A DNA stretch of 64,000 nt from Pseudomonas oryzagri. GTDB taxonomy: Bacteria; Pseudomonadota; Gammaproteobacteria; Pseudomonadales; Pseudomonadaceae. Below are positions 38,689 through 48,420 of this stretch, piece after piece. The stretch spans positions 1 through 64,000 of the forward strand of contig NZ_JAJHPU010000036.1 in the NCBI RefSeq assembly GCF_020831405.1. Reading direction: 5' to 3'. The notes beneath the pieces are model-generated. The model saw only the letters and a list, made by a program, of their open reading frames with translations, had not been told where the DNA came from and did no database searches. Position 1 is the first letter of the stretch. Each line of letters starts with the position of its first letter. The position numbers were made by a program, and so were the translations under genes.

Positions 38689-39494
38689 ATTCCCGCACAT
38701 TGGTGTTGATCGCGCTGTCGATGGTCCTAGGCCTTGGGGCGGCCTGGATGGCCAACAACTGGTTGTCCGCGCGGCTGAACACCACCGCCGATTCCAATAT
38801 GGAAAACGTCGTGGTGGCCGCCGTGGAAATCCCCTTCGGCCAGATGGTCGAGCCTCAGCACGTCAAGGCAGTCCTCATGCCCAAAGGGACAGCCCCGGGC
38901 GATGCTTTCGATTCTGTGGAAAAGGTCACGGGACGGATTGCTACCTTCACTCTGTTGCAGGGCGACATCCTGCGTAGCGCCAGGCTGGCCGAGCATCTTG
39001 GGGGCAGCACTCTGGCTTCGCTGATCGAGCCGACCAAGCGGGCGATCTCGGTGCGGGTGGATGACGTGGTGGGCGTCGGCGGCTTCCTGCTGCCGGGCAA
39101 CCGGGTCGATGTGCTGGCGACCAGGAAGGTTTCTGGCTCCACCAATGTGGCCGAGTCGGAAACCATCCTCTACGACCTGCGGGTACTGGCGGTAGACCAG
39201 ACCGCCAGTACCGACAAGACCCAGCCGGTGGTGGTGCGTGCCGTCACCCTGGAAATGACCTCGGAAGAGGCCGAAATCCTGGTCAAGTCGCAAACCGAAG
39301 GCAAGCTCCAGCTGGCCCTGCGCAACCCGCTGGATGACCAGAAAAAGATCGAGGAGCCCAAGCCGGCTCCGGTCGTCGCCGTGGCGCCGCCGCCACCGCC
39401 GAAGCCGGTGGTCCGTCGCAGCAGCGGTATTGCTGGCGCGCAGGTAACCATCATCCGGGGCACCGAAGTGGAGAACGTGAGCGTTCAGCGGTAA
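38685..39494 (+). CDS. rcpC: Flp pilus assembly protein RcpC/CpaB
   Basis: A 269-residue periplasmic protein with one N-terminal membrane segment (residues 5-28). A SAF-type domain spans about 44-105 (VVVAAVEIPFGQMVEPQHVK), and a RcpC domain follows (AISVRVDDVVGVGGFLLPGNRVDVLA). A Pro-rich tail (about 225-240) precedes the C-terminus. It is thought to link the secretin to the inner-membrane machine. Start and preceding stop share ATGA. Confidence 0.94.
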   Translation: MNSRTLVLIALSMVLGLGAAWMANNWLSARLNTTADSNMENVVVAAVEIPFGQMVEPQHVKAVLMPKGTAPGDAFDSVEKVTGRIATFTLLQGDILRSARLAEHLGGSTLASLIEPTKRAISVRVDDVVGVGGFLLPGNRVDVLATRKVSGSTNVAESETILYDLRVLAVDQTASTDKTQPVVVRAVTLEMTSEEAEILVKSQTEGKLQLALRNPLDDQKKIEEPKPAPVVAVAPPPPPKPVVRRSSGIAGAQVTIIRGTEVENVSVQR

Positions 39495-39532
39495 GCAGCA
39501 AGCGGGGTAGTGAGGTGGTAGGTCGTAGACGC

Positions 39533-39551
39533 CGCCGCACGAAGTGCGGCG
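39533..39551 (+). other. Intra-operon hairpin between rcpC and rcpA
   Basis: An 8-bp stem CGCCGCAC/GTGCGGCG with loop GAA, followed by TTCGTC and no T-run. It lies in the 102-bp gap between rcpC and rcpA, the longest gap inside the tad operon, and could be a processing or partial termination site. Confidence 0.4.
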
Positions 39552-39596
39552 TTCGTCACCAAGCAGGCAAGCGTTGAAAAACCATAAGGAGCAGAC

Positions 39597-41108
39597 ATGG
39601 ACACCATCCGCAGACTCGGCTCATACACGCTATGCACAGTGGCGGCCTGGTTGTTGCTGGCGTTCGCTGTACAGGCAGCCGACTCTTACGAAGCAACCTC
39701 CGGCGTGCCTATGGGGGGCATCACCAACGTCGAAGTGCCCCTTTACAAGTCACGTGTGCTGGCCACCCGGGGGGCGGTGCGCAAGGTTTCCATCGGCAAT
39801 CCGGAAATCGCCGACGTGCTGGTCACCAATCCGCGCGAGCTGTACCTGCTGGGGCGCTCGCTGGGTAGCACTAACGTGCTGCTGTGGGATGGCAGTGGCA
39901 AGCTGATCGACAGCCTCGATCTTGAAGTGGTGCATGACCTCTCCGCGCTGAAGACCAAGCTGCACGAACTGATGCCCAACGAGAAGATCTCGGTGTTCAG
40001 CGCCCAGGGCGCGCTGGTGCTGCGTGGCCAGGTATCCAGTGCCGCGGCCATGGATACGGCGGTCAAGGTGGCCAAGACCTATACCGCGCAGAGTCAGAGC
40101 ATCGCCCAGGGCAAGGCCGAGGAGGCTTCCGCGGCGCCGAGCAAGAGCCTGGATGTGATCAATCTGCTCACCGTAGGGGGCAGCCAGCAGGTGATGCTGG
40201 AGGTCAAGGTGGCCGAGATGCAGCGCAGTCTGTTCAAGTCGCTGAACGTGCGCTTTAACGCCTTGGACTTCGGCTCTTCCAGCCGTTGGTCGACGGGCGG
40301 CTTCAATAACGGTCAGGGCCTCGGTTTCGACGAGGATGGCCTGCTCAATCCGACCACTATGTTCGGGGATGGCAAGGGCATTCTCGGCCAATTCCTGTCC
40401 GACGAATTCCTCTTCAACATGGTGTTGGAAGCCTCCAAGGACAACGGTTCGGCCAAGGTCCTGGCCGAGCCCACCCTGACCACCCTGACCGGGCAGCAGG
40501 CCGAGTTCATCTCCGGTGGGGAGTTCCCTGTTCCGGTCACCGAGGACGATGGCATCACCATCGAATACAAGGAATTCGGTGTGGGGGTGAAGTTCCTGCC
40601 GGTGGTGCTCGACTCCGGACGGATCAACCTCAACCTGAACGTGTCGGTCAGCGAACTTTCCAACACCAATGCACTGGCGCTGGATACCGGTATTGACAGC
40701 GTACTGGGTGAGGGCGTGGCGCAGATCATCCCCTCGCTGACCAAGCGTAGTGCGCAGTCCACCGTGGAGCTGGGCAATGGCCAGACCATCGCCATCGCCG
40801 GCCTCATCAATGAAAACACCAAGGATCTGGTCAGCCGTTTCCCTGGTCTGGGCGACCTGCCGGTGCTGGGCCATCTGTTCCGCAGCCAGCAGTTCCAGAG
40901 CGGTGAAACCGAACTGGTGATCCTGGTCACCCCGCATCTGGCCAAGCCGATCGACGCGCGGACCGTGCGTCTGCCCACCGAGCGTTTCGTCGAGCCCAGC
41001 GATCTGGACTTCTATCTGCTCGGCAAGACCAAAGGCAATGGGCCGGGACGCAGTGTTCCGGTGAGCCTGGGCGTCAGCGAAGGCAATTTCGGCCACGATC
41101 TGGATTGA
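39597..41108 (+). CDS. rcpA: Tad secretin RcpA/CpaC
   Basis: A 503-residue outer-membrane secretin through which the Flp pilus exits. The signal peptide is cut near AVQA (residue 28). The N-domain (RKVSIGNPEIADVLVTNP, LLGRSLGSTNVLLWD) is the pilus-secretin N0-like region. A BON-type segment follows, and the secretin core includes VLAEPTLTTLTGQQAEFISGG and VPVTEDD. AAGGAG precedes the ATG. The C-terminal tail after LVILVTPHLAKP is about 50 residues. Confidence 0.95.
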   Translation: MDTIRRLGSYTLCTVAAWLLLAFAVQAADSYEATSGVPMGGITNVEVPLYKSRVLATRGAVRKVSIGNPEIADVLVTNPRELYLLGRSLGSTNVLLWDGSGKLIDSLDLEVVHDLSALKTKLHELMPNEKISVFSAQGALVLRGQVSSAAAMDTAVKVAKTYTAQSQSIAQGKAEEASAAPSKSLDVINLLTVGGSQQVMLEVKVAEMQRSLFKSLNVRFNALDFGSSSRWSTGGFNNGQGLGFDEDGLLNPTTMFGDGKGILGQFLSDEFLFNMVLEASKDNGSAKVLAEPTLTTLTGQQAEFISGGEFPVPVTEDDGITIEYKEFGVGVKFLPVVLDSGRINLNLNVSVSELSNTNALALDTGIDSVLGEGVAQIIPSLTKRSAQSTVELGNGQTIAIAGLINENTKDLVSRFPGLGDLPVLGHLFRSQQFQSGETELVILVTPHLAKPIDARTVRLPTERFVEPSDLDFYLLGKTKGNGPGRSVPVSLGVSEGNFGHDLD

Positions 41109-41122
41109 AGGGAGTTCTGACT

Positions 41123-41392
41123 ATGAAAGCAATTATTCCGCTTTTGCTGCTGGGTACGCTGGCCGGCTGCATGACCTATGAAGAAGGTCGGGTCGGTGAA
41201 CTGGGCTCGACTGTTTACGCCACCCACTACCAGCAGATCGCCGACAAGGAGGTCGCCGCCAACCCGGGCACCGAAGTTTCGCCAACGGGCGTCGACGGCC
41301 CGCTGACCGAGAGCGTGATGGACGGCTATCGCGGCGTCACCGGCGATGCTGCCGAAGTAGCCCAACCCATTCAAATCCAAATGAGCAATTGA
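41123..41392 (+). CDS. Small lipoprotein in the rcpB position of the tad operon
   Basis: An 89-residue lipoprotein: signal peptide MKAIIPLLLLGTLAGC with lipid attachment at C16. A short polar mature part follows (TVYATHYQQIADKEVAANPG, then SPTGVDGPLTESVMDGYRG). Position +2 after the lipidated Cys is M, not D, so outer-membrane sorting is expected. Tad loci usually have RcpB/CpaD, a larger lipoprotein, after the secretin gene; none is present, so this may be a pilotin or minimal RcpB. The ATG at 41123 follows GGGAG. Confidence 0.85.
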   Translation: MKAIIPLLLLGTLAGCMTYEEGRVGELGSTVYATHYQQIADKEVAANPGTEVSPTGVDGPLTESVMDGYRGVTGDAAEVAQPIQIQMSN

Positions 41393-41423
41393 AGTTGAAC
41401 TGACAGCATATGAGGTAGCCGCT

Positions 41424-42773
41424 ATGACCCCCCTGACGAAACCCAACCACTTGCAACACTGGCCAGGAAGGCAGCGGGGGGCCGTAATGGTACTGGTGGT
41501 CATCGCCCTGGCGGCCATACTCCTCATGGGCGCCTTGGCCCTGGATGGGGGGCACCTGCTGCTGAACAAGACACGGCTGCAGAATGCTGTCGACGCTGCC
41601 GCCCTGAGTGGCGCGAAGACATTGCAAACTTCATTCGGCAGCCCTCTCGCCTCCACCTTGGCCCGTGATTCGGCATTGGATACCTTGGCGCGCAATGCCG
41701 CCGCCGATGGAAATGGCGAGTTGGGAGAGGCCTTTGGCACTACGGCGGCAGCGGTCGGGGGCTACACCGAGGTCACCTTTTCCAACAGTGTCTACGGTCC
41801 CTTTTCCGCCGCCGGGCCGGCGGATGCCACGTACGTCCGGGTATCGGTACCGAACTACCCGCTGACGGGGTTCCTGTGGGGAGTCGCCCAGGTCTTTGGC
41901 GGTCTGGGAGACAAGGCCGTGGCGGCTATCGCCACCGCGGGACCGAGCCCGTCCGCGAGCCCGTGCAAGATCGAACCCATCATGGTGTGCGGCGATCCCA
42001 ACGATGACCCTGCGGAAAACAGCGGGACTTCCTACTGGGGGTATAGCTACGGCGATCTGGAGGTGTTGAAGAGCGCGGCCGGCAATACCCCGGCCATCGG
42101 CCCGGGCAACTTCCAGATGCTGCGTCTCGATGGTTCCTCCGGCGCCAATGACCTGCGCACCGCGCTGGCCGGCGGCATCGAGAAGTGCAATGTGGTGGGC
42201 GAGGAGGTGGCGACCGAACCCGGTAACTCGGTCGGTCCCGTGGCCCAGGGCCTGAACACCCGTTTCGGGGTCTACAACGGTCCGGGCATGAATTCCGCCG
42301 ATTACCCACCGGATTGGGTTACCACCTACAGCACCCCCAAGATGACTTACGACGGCAGCACTGGTCAGGTGCTTTATCAGGGGCAGCAGGTGACTTCCAG
42401 CGGTGGGGACCTGACGGCGGGTGGAAACCCGTTGTACGACGTCAACGACTGGAAGGACGACAGTGCGGCCTGTGCCGTGTCGGGTTCCTGCACGGGTGCC
42501 GCCGAGCGACGCATGCTCAATATCGTGATCGGCAATTGCGATGGCGAGTCCGGTGGCGCCACCAGTGTGCCGGTACTGGACTTCGGTTGTTTCTTCATGC
42601 TGCAGACCGTTGCCCAGCAGGGTGTCGAAGCCCAGGTATTCGGCCAGTTCGTCAAGGAATGCGAGGGCGACGGCGTGGCCGGTCCGGTGCCGACCGACGA
42701 CGTCGGGCCGGTGATCATCCAGCTGTACAAGACCTATATCGACAATAACCGTACGCCGAGTACCGACTCCTGA
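41424..42773 (+). CDS. tadG: TadG-like pilus assembly protein
   Basis: A 449-residue protein with an N-terminal Tad domain: RQRGAVMVLVVIALAAILLMGALALDGGHLLLNK (residues about 17-50), one membrane helix followed by AVDAAALSGAKTLQ, all typical of TadG/TadE-like N-termini. The rest is a large periplasmic domain rich in Gly, Ser and Asn with several cysteine pairs (CKIEPIMVCGD, CAVSGSC). No von Willebrand-type metal motif is obvious. Role: anchoring or assembly of the Flp machine in the periplasm. Confidence 0.85.
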   Translation: MTPLTKPNHLQHWPGRQRGAVMVLVVIALAAILLMGALALDGGHLLLNKTRLQNAVDAAALSGAKTLQTSFGSPLASTLARDSALDTLARNAAADGNGELGEAFGTTAAAVGGYTEVTFSNSVYGPFSAAGPADATYVRVSVPNYPLTGFLWGVAQVFGGLGDKAVAAIATAGPSPSASPCKIEPIMVCGDPNDDPAENSGTSYWGYSYGDLEVLKSAAGNTPAIGPGNFQMLRLDGSSGANDLRTALAGGIEKCNVVGEEVATEPGNSVGPVAQGLNTRFGVYNGPGMNSADYPPDWVTTYSTPKMTYDGSTGQVLYQGQQVTSSGGDLTAGGNPLYDVNDWKDDSAACAVSGSCTGAAERRMLNIVIGNCDGESGGATSVPVLDFGCFFMLQTVAQQGVEAQVFGQFVKECEGDGVAGPVPTDDVGPVIIQLYKTYIDNNRTPSTDS

Positions 42774-42823
42774 GCCGTTGTCGAACGCAAGCCTGCCGAG
42801 GGACTCGGCAAGGAAAGGTGATT

Positions 42824-43288
42824 ATGCAAGCTTGCTCCCTGCAGCTCAGTCGGAGTCAGAAGGGCGTGGCCATGGTCGAGTTCGCCATTACCCTGCCGCT
42901 GTTGCTGTTCTTGCTGCTGGCCATCGGTGAGTTCGGCCGCATGCTCTACCACTACAACAACCTGTTGCAGGCCAATCGCGATGCAGTGCGCTATGTCGCC
43001 GGCCAGGCCTGGGACAGCAATCTCGGCCGCGTGGAGATCGACTCGGTATTGGAGGGGCGAGCCAAGAACATTGCGGTCTATGGCGCTCCCTCGCCACAGA
43101 GCAGCACGGTAGTGCCCGGTCTGACCACGGCTGACGTGCAGGTCAGCACGGTAGGGACCGAGCATGTGCAGGTCCGCATCCAGTACGTGTTCCAACCGGT
43201 AATCGGCAACGGTTTGCCGGCCTTGCTTGGCGATGCCATTCCACTGGGTATCCCATTGGTGGCCACCACCGTGATGAGGGGCTTGTAA
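42824..43288 (+). CDS. tadE: TadE-like pseudopilin
   Basis: A 154-residue protein with a TadE-type N-terminus. The segment KGVAMVEFAITLPLLLFLLL has a G-xxxx-EF processing site for TadV. A helix follows, then EFGRMLYHYNNLLQANRDAVRYVA, the conserved TadE stretch. It is a minor pilin-like subunit. The ATG at 42824 follows AAGGAAAGG; its TAA stop shares a base with the tadF ATG (TAATG). Confidence 0.92.
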   Translation: MQACSLQLSRSQKGVAMVEFAITLPLLLFLLLAIGEFGRMLYHYNNLLQANRDAVRYVAGQAWDSNLGRVEIDSVLEGRAKNIAVYGAPSPQSSTVVPGLTTADVQVSTVGTEHVQVRIQYVFQPVIGNGLPALLGDAIPLGIPLVATTVMRGL

Positions 43289-43788
43289 TGAACGCAAGGC
43301 ATATGCGCGGTGTGTTCGTGGTGGAGTTCGCCATCATCGGACTGGTGCTCTTCGTGCTGCTGTTCGGAGTGCTGGAGATGGGGCGTCTGTATTTCACCGT
43401 CAATGGTCTGGACGAGGTCGTACGGCGCGGCGCGCGGTTGGCGGCGGTTTGTGATATCCGCGATCCACGCATTCTGCGCCGGGCCATGTTCAATGACATC
43501 AACGATAGCGGTGCCAGTTCGCTGATCGGTTATCTGGAGAGTGCCGATCTGAGTCTGGTTTATCTGGATGAGGACGGAGCTGTCGTGGCCGCTCCGGATG
43601 ATCTGGTCAATGCCACCGGTTTCCGTGCCATCCGTTATGTGCAGCTACGGGTGGACAACTTTCCGTTCGAGCTGCTGATTCCTGGCTTTGGCGAACTGAC
43701 TTTGCCATCGTTCAGGTCGACCATTCCCCGCGAAAGCCTCGGCAGACACGCCGAGGAAGGCGTAGCACCGGAGATCACGCCATGCTGA
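43288..43788 (+). CDS. tadF: TadF-like pseudopilin
   Basis: A 166-residue paralogue of TadE: MRGVFVVEFAIIGLVLFVLLFGVLEMGRLYFTVNGLDE carries the G-xxxx-EF site and hydrophobic helix in residues 6-44, followed by a periplasmic domain. TadE and TadF are thought to act together in pilus initiation. It is coupled to tadE by a shared base and overlaps tadZ by 7 bp. Confidence 0.9.
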   Translation: MNARHMRGVFVVEFAIIGLVLFVLLFGVLEMGRLYFTVNGLDEVVRRGARLAAVCDIRDPRILRRAMFNDINDSGASSLIGYLESADLSLVYLDEDGAVVAAPDDLVNATGFRAIRYVQLRVDNFPFELLIPGFGELTLPSFRSTIPRESLGRHAEEGVAPEITPC

Positions 43789-45017
43789 AATCCCGGGAAT
43801 TTCCGTCGATGACGGACAGCGTATCCCGCCGCGGTCTGCGGCTCCTGATCAGTAGCCGGGACGGCCAGGCCATCAAGGACTTGCAGGCGATCTGCCAGCA
43901 TGTGCCGGGGCTCCAGGTCTCCACCCGCCTGGCCACCAATGGTCATTGCGATCCCTTGTACGGGCTGGAGCAGATGCCGGACCTGCTGTTGTTGCGGGTC
44001 AGCGGGCAATGGCGGGAGGAGTTGGCTGCGCTGCTGCAACGCTCGCCGGCAGATCGGCCAGCCTTGCTGCTATGTGGGGCCCTGGATCAAGCCGAAGGCT
44101 TGCGGATGGCAATGCAGGCAGGGGCGCGCGACTTTTTCCCCGACCCGCTCAACCAACTCGAACTGAGTGCTGCCTTGCAGCGCATGGTGCTGGAGCGCCG
44201 TGCCAGCAATGGCGAGGCCGGCAAGCTGCTGGCGGTCATGAATGCCAAAGGCGGCTCCGGGGCCACCGTGGTGGCCTGCAACCTGGCGCAACAGCTGAGC
44301 CAGCACGCCAGCGTGCTGCTTGTCGACCTCGATCTGCAGTTCGGTAGCGTCGCCCACTATCTCGATGTGCAGCCGATCCATAGCCATGTCGATGTATTGC
44401 AGCAGGCCGGCGAATTGGACAGCGTGGCGTTGCGAGGTTTCTGCACCCACTACAGCCCCAATCTGCATGTGCTGGGTGGCAAGGACAGCGAGCTGTGCCT
44501 GCCGCAGGATGTGCAGGCCGAGCAGCTGGAATCGCTGCTGTATCTGGCGCGCAGCACCTACGACTGGGTGGTGGTGGATCTGCCCCGGCAGATCGATCAC
44601 CTCACCGGGACCGCCCTGGAGAACGCCGACAAGGTGATGGTGGTGCTGCAGCAGAGCATCAGCCATCTCAAGGATGCCGATCGGCTGTTGCGTATCCTGC
44701 GCGACGACATGGGTATCCAGGCTAATCGCCTGCAGCTGTTGGTCAACCGGTTCGGCAAGAACTCCGCGGTTAGCCTCAAGGATATCGAGGATGCGCTGCG
44801 CTGCCCGGATCTGCTGCAGTTGCCCAACGATTTCAATGTGGTCAGCGAGAGTCAGAATGCCGGTGTGCCGCTGGCCGTCCATGCACCGCGCGCCGCCATC
44901 ACCCTTTCCTTGAAGCAGATCGCCGAGGAGTTGCAAGGGGGGCAGGAAATCAACCGTGGCGGCCTGCTCAAGCGAGCCGTGAGCCGTCTGTTCGGGGGAT
45001 CCAGTCATGTTCAATGA
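43782..45017 (+). CDS. tadZ: TadZ/CpaE localisation ATPase
   Basis: A 411-residue protein with an N-terminal receiver-like domain (about residues 18-130, [17 protein letters not shown]) and a C-terminal MinD/ParA-like ATPase. Its Walker A is the deviant [10 protein letters not shown]: the usual second lysine (KT) is replaced by AT, as reported for several CpaE/TadZ proteins. [17 protein letters not shown] and [10 protein letters not shown] are the other ATPase motifs. It places the Tad machine at its cell position. A second ATG at 43809 is possible. Confidence 0.93.
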   Translation: MLKSREFPSMTDSVSRRGLRLLISSRDGQAIKDLQAICQHVPGLQVSTRLATNGHCDPLYGLEQMPDLLLLRVSGQWREELAALLQRSPADRPALLLCGALDQAEGLRMAMQAGARDFFPDPLNQLELSAALQRMVLERRASNGEAGKLLAVMNAKGGSGATVVACNLAQQLSQHASVLLVDLDLQFGSVAHYLDVQPIHSHVDVLQQAGELDSVALRGFCTHYSPNLHVLGGKDSELCLPQDVQAEQLESLLYLARSTYDWVVVDLPRQIDHLTGTALENADKVMVVLQQSISHLKDADRLLRILRDDMGIQANRLQLLVNRFGKNSAVSLKDIEDALRCPDLLQLPNDFNVVSESQNAGVPLAVHAPRAAITLSLKQIAEELQGGQEINRGGLLKRAVSRLFGGSSHVQ

Positions 45018-46443
45018 ATTGCGGAATCGCCTGCGTCAACCATCCCAGAAGGGGGGGGCGTCCCAAGCGGCCGAGGGCGAGGTGGCCGGCAAGGAGCAAA
45101 CCATGCTCAGCTGGGAAGAGGCCGCTCCCGAGGAAGCCTACAACACTCGAACGCAGCTCAATCCACTGGAAGTGGAGTGGCGGGGTAAGGTCTATGAGCA
45201 ACTGCTCAAAGTCATGGACCTCTCGCTGCTGGATAGTCTGGAGCCTGCGGAGGCGACCAAGCAGATCCGTGACATCTGTCAGCGGCTGCTGGACGATCAT
45301 TCCGCGCCAGTCAGCACCGCCAGCCGCCAGTTGATCATCAAGCAGATCACCGACGAGGTGCTCGGTCTCGGGCCGCTGGAGCCGCTGCTGGCCGATCGCA
45401 CGGTGTCGGACATCCTGGTCAATGGTGCCAAGTCGGTCTACGTCGAGCGTTTCGGCAAGTTGCAGCGGACCGATGTGTGCTTCCGTGACGACACTCACCT
45501 GCTCAATATCATCGACCGCATCGTTTCCGCCCTGGGACGGCGTATCGACGAGTCTTCGCCGCTGGTGGATGCGCGACTCAAGGATGGTTCGCGGGTCAAC
45601 GCCATTATTCCACCGCTGGCCATCGACGGGCCGAGCATGTCGATCCGCCGCTTCGCCGTGGATCTGCTCAACACCGAAAGTTTGATCGAGCGCGGTGCCA
45701 TGACGCCCGCGATCGCTCTGGTGCTCAAGGCCGTCGTCCGGGGGCGACTGAACGTGCTGGTTTCCGGGGGTACCGGCACCGGCAAGACCACCATGCTCAA
45801 CGTGCTATCCAGCTTCATTCCGCACAACGAGCGTATCGTCACCATCGAGGACTCGGCCGAGCTGCAATTGCAGCAACCCCATGTGGTGCGTCTGGAGACC
45901 CGTCCGTCGAACATCGAGGGCCGTGGCGAGGTGAACCAGCGCGAACTGGTGCGCAACAGTCTGCGCATGCGCCCCGACCGTATCGTGATCGGCGAGGTGC
46001 GCGGTGCCGAGGCACTGGACATGCTGGCGGCGATGAACACCGGCCATGATGGTTCGTTGACCACCATCCACGCCAACACCCCACGCGACGCCTTGGGCCG
46101 CATCGAGAATATGGTGGCGATGACTGGGGCCACCTTCCCGATCAAGGCCCTGCGCCAGCAGATTGCCTCCGCCATCGATGTGGTGGTGCAGCTTGAGCGT
46201 CAGGAGGATGGCAAGCGCCGGGTGGTGAGCGTGCAGGAGATCAACGGCATGGAGGGCGAGATCATCACCATGACCGAAATCTACACCTTCGAGCGGCGTG
46301 GTCTTGGCGAGCACGGCGAGGTACTCGGTGACTTCAAGCCGACCGGTATGGTGCCATCATTCCGGGATGTGCTGGGCAAGCACGGCATCGAGTTGCCCCT
46401 CAACCTGTTCCGGCCTGAATGGATGGAGGGTGGGCAGTCATGA
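45007..46443 (+). CDS. tadA: Tad secretion ATPase TadA/CpaF
   Basis: A 478-residue VirB11-type ATPase that powers Flp pilus extension and retraction. Walker A GGTGTGKT is at 254-261; the Asp box ([12 protein letters not shown]), Walker B ([16 protein letters not shown]) and His box ([17 protein letters not shown]) follow in order. The N-terminal domain (about 50-230) includes [18 protein letters not shown]. It overlaps tadZ by 11 bp and tadB by 4 bp. Confidence 0.97.
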   Translation: MFNELRNRLRQPSQKGGASQAAEGEVAGKEQTMLSWEEAAPEEAYNTRTQLNPLEVEWRGKVYEQLLKVMDLSLLDSLEPAEATKQIRDICQRLLDDHSAPVSTASRQLIIKQITDEVLGLGPLEPLLADRTVSDILVNGAKSVYVERFGKLQRTDVCFRDDTHLLNIIDRIVSALGRRIDESSPLVDARLKDGSRVNAIIPPLAIDGPSMSIRRFAVDLLNTESLIERGAMTPAIALVLKAVVRGRLNVLVSGGTGTGKTTMLNVLSSFIPHNERIVTIEDSAELQLQQPHVVRLETRPSNIEGRGEVNQRELVRNSLRMRPDRIVIGEVRGAEALDMLAAMNTGHDGSLTTIHANTPRDALGRIENMVAMTGATFPIKALRQQIASAIDVVVQLERQEDGKRRVVSVQEINGMEGEIITMTEIYTFERRGLGEHGEVLGDFKPTGMVPSFRDVLGKHGIELPLNLFRPEWMEGGQS

Positions 46444-47426
46444 GCCAGATCCCGTCGGAGTTCATCCTGCTCTTTCTCGGTATGGTGTTTCTCTCGGTGT
46501 TCCTGCTCTCCCAGGGAACGGTGGTGCCGGTATTTGGCGAAGCCGGCAAGGTGCGCAAACGTATTCGCGAGCGGTTGAACACCCTGGAGCGGGCCAGCGA
46601 CCTGCCGAACATGCAGACGGTACTGCGTCAGAAGTACCTCAAGCGCCTGTCGCCGCTGGAAGCTGCGCTGGAGCAATTGCCGGGCATGGAAAAGCTGAGC
46701 GAGATGGTCGAGCAGGCAGGCCATGAGTTTCGTGCCTATCGGGTCGTATTGCTCGGTGGGGCATTGGCTTTGGGCGCTGCGTTACTGGTTTGGTTGTTCT
46801 TCCCGCTGTGGTGGGCGGCCCTGCTGGCTGGGTTTGTGGCGTTCTGGGTGCCGATCTATAAGGTGTCGCAGGATCGTGCCAAGCGCTTTGCCGAATTCGA
46901 AGAGCAGTTGCCCGACGCGCTGGATTCCATGGTCCGCGCTCTCAAGGCGGGACATCCCTTCAACGAGACATTACGCCTGGTGGGGGAGGAGCAGAAGGGG
47001 GTGGTAGCCCACGAGTTCGGTATGACCTTCGCCGACATCAACTACGGCAATGACGTGCGTCGGGCCATGCTCGGCCTGCTCGAGCGCATGCCGAGCATGA
47101 CGGTGATGATGCTGGTCACCTCGATCCTGCTGCACCGTGAGACGGGTGGCAATCTGACCGAGATACTCGAGCGTCTGAGTTCGCTGATCCGGGGACGCTT
47201 TCGCTTCCAGCGCAAGGTCAAGACGCTGTCGGCGGAAGGGCGGATGTCGGCGTGGATCCTGGTGGCCATTCCTTTTGTCCTGACAGTTGCGTTGATGGCT
47301 ACTTCGCCGACCTATCTGCCGATGATGCTCAAGGAGCCGATTGGTCATAAGCTCATTGGCGCATCCTTCGTCGCCATGTTGCTGGGAATTTTCTGGATCA
47401 GAAAGCTCATTCGTATCCAGGTCTGA
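46440..47426 (+). CDS. tadB: Tad inner-membrane platform protein TadB
   Basis: A 328-residue type II secretion F-domain protein with about four membrane helices: one near residues 5-25, two around 100-145 and one or two at the C-terminus. The F-domain motif [29 protein letters not shown] is typical of TadB. It forms the rotor or platform with TadC over the TadA hexamer. ATGA overlap with tadA. Confidence 0.95.
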   Translation: MSQIPSEFILLFLGMVFLSVFLLSQGTVVPVFGEAGKVRKRIRERLNTLERASDLPNMQTVLRQKYLKRLSPLEAALEQLPGMEKLSEMVEQAGHEFRAYRVVLLGGALALGAALLVWLFFPLWWAALLAGFVAFWVPIYKVSQDRAKRFAEFEEQLPDALDSMVRALKAGHPFNETLRLVGEEQKGVVAHEFGMTFADINYGNDVRRAMLGLLERMPSMTVMMLVTSILLHRETGGNLTEILERLSSLIRGRFRFQRKVKTLSAEGRMSAWILVAIPFVLTVALMATSPTYLPMMLKEPIGHKLIGASFVAMLLGIFWIRKLIRIQV

Positions 47427-47456
47427 GGCCTGACCGATTCGTGAGAGGGGCTGCAA

Positions 47457-48419
47457 ATGGACTATCTGCTGAGTCTGCTCAATGGTGCGGTGGGGAATGA
47501 GGGAGTGGCCCGACTGTTGTTCGTTGGTGCCATGGCCTTGAGTGCCGTGCTGGCGGTGGTGACGGTAGCATTGCTGGTGTTCGGCCTGCAGGATCCGGTG
47601 CAGCGTCGGCTCAGGGGTATCAAGACGGCTCATGCAGGGAGTGGGCAGGGAGCACCCAGCAACCTGCAATTGATGCTGGCCCAGGTGGGGGAGCGCTTTG
47701 CCGGTGACACCGATTGGCAGAACTCGTCGACACGCACCCTGCTGATGCATGCAGGTTTTCGCCAATCGTCGGCGGCGCAGGTGTATTGGTCTGCGCGGTT
47801 GTTGTTGATCTTGATCTTGATGGGAATCGTGGTTTTGGCCCTGCCTTTCATCAAGGGAGTGTCATTGCTGTGGGGGGGATTCCTGATGACGTTGGCGGCG
47901 GGGATCGGCTGGCTGTTGCCAGCGATCTATGTGGATAAGCGCAAAAGCGCCCGCATACGCTCCCTGCGCGCAGCTTTCCCGGATGCCTTGGATTTGCTGG
48001 TGGTCTGTGTCGAGTCGGGACTGGCCCTGCCGCAATCCATCGAGCGGGTCGCTCAAGAAATGACGGTGAGTCACGCGGAGCTGGCTGAGGAACTAGCCCT
48101 GGTCAACGCCGAAATCCGCGCTGGCATTTCCAGCACCGAGGCCCTTCGCCATCTGGCCGAACGTACGGGGCTCGACGATATCAATGGGCTGGTCAGCCTG
48201 CTGGCGCAGAGCATTCGTTTCGGTACCAGCGTGGCCGATACCTTGCGCGTCTATGCCGAGGAGTTCCGCGATCGCCGCATGCAGGCTGCCGAAGAGCAGG
48301 CAGCGAAACTCGGTACCAAACTGGTATTTCCACTAATCTTCTGTCTGTGGCCGAGTTTTTTCCTGGTCGTGATCGGACCGGTAATCATCGGCGTTCTCAG
48401 AGCCTTCGGGAGATTGTGA
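47457..48419 (+). CDS. tadC: Tad inner-membrane platform protein TadC
   Basis: A 320-residue paralogue of TadB. The F-domain segment is AAFPDALDLLVVCVESGLALPQSIERVAQEM, followed by LAQSIRFGTSVADTLRVYAEEFRDRRMQAAEEQAAKLGTKL. Four hydrophobic helices are predicted. A 30-bp gap separates it from tadB, and tadD begins 2 bp after it. Confidence 0.95.
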   Translation: MDYLLSLLNGAVGNEGVARLLFVGAMALSAVLAVVTVALLVFGLQDPVQRRLRGIKTAHAGSGQGAPSNLQLMLAQVGERFAGDTDWQNSSTRTLLMHAGFRQSSAAQVYWSARLLLILILMGIVVLALPFIKGVSLLWGGFLMTLAAGIGWLLPAIYVDKRKSARIRSLRAAFPDALDLLVVCVESGLALPQSIERVAQEMTVSHAELAEELALVNAEIRAGISSTEALRHLAERTGLDDINGLVSLLAQSIRFGTSVADTLRVYAEEFRDRRMQAAEEQAAKLGTKLVFPLIFCLWPSFFLVVIGPVIIGVLRAFGRL

Positions 48420-48420
48420 G

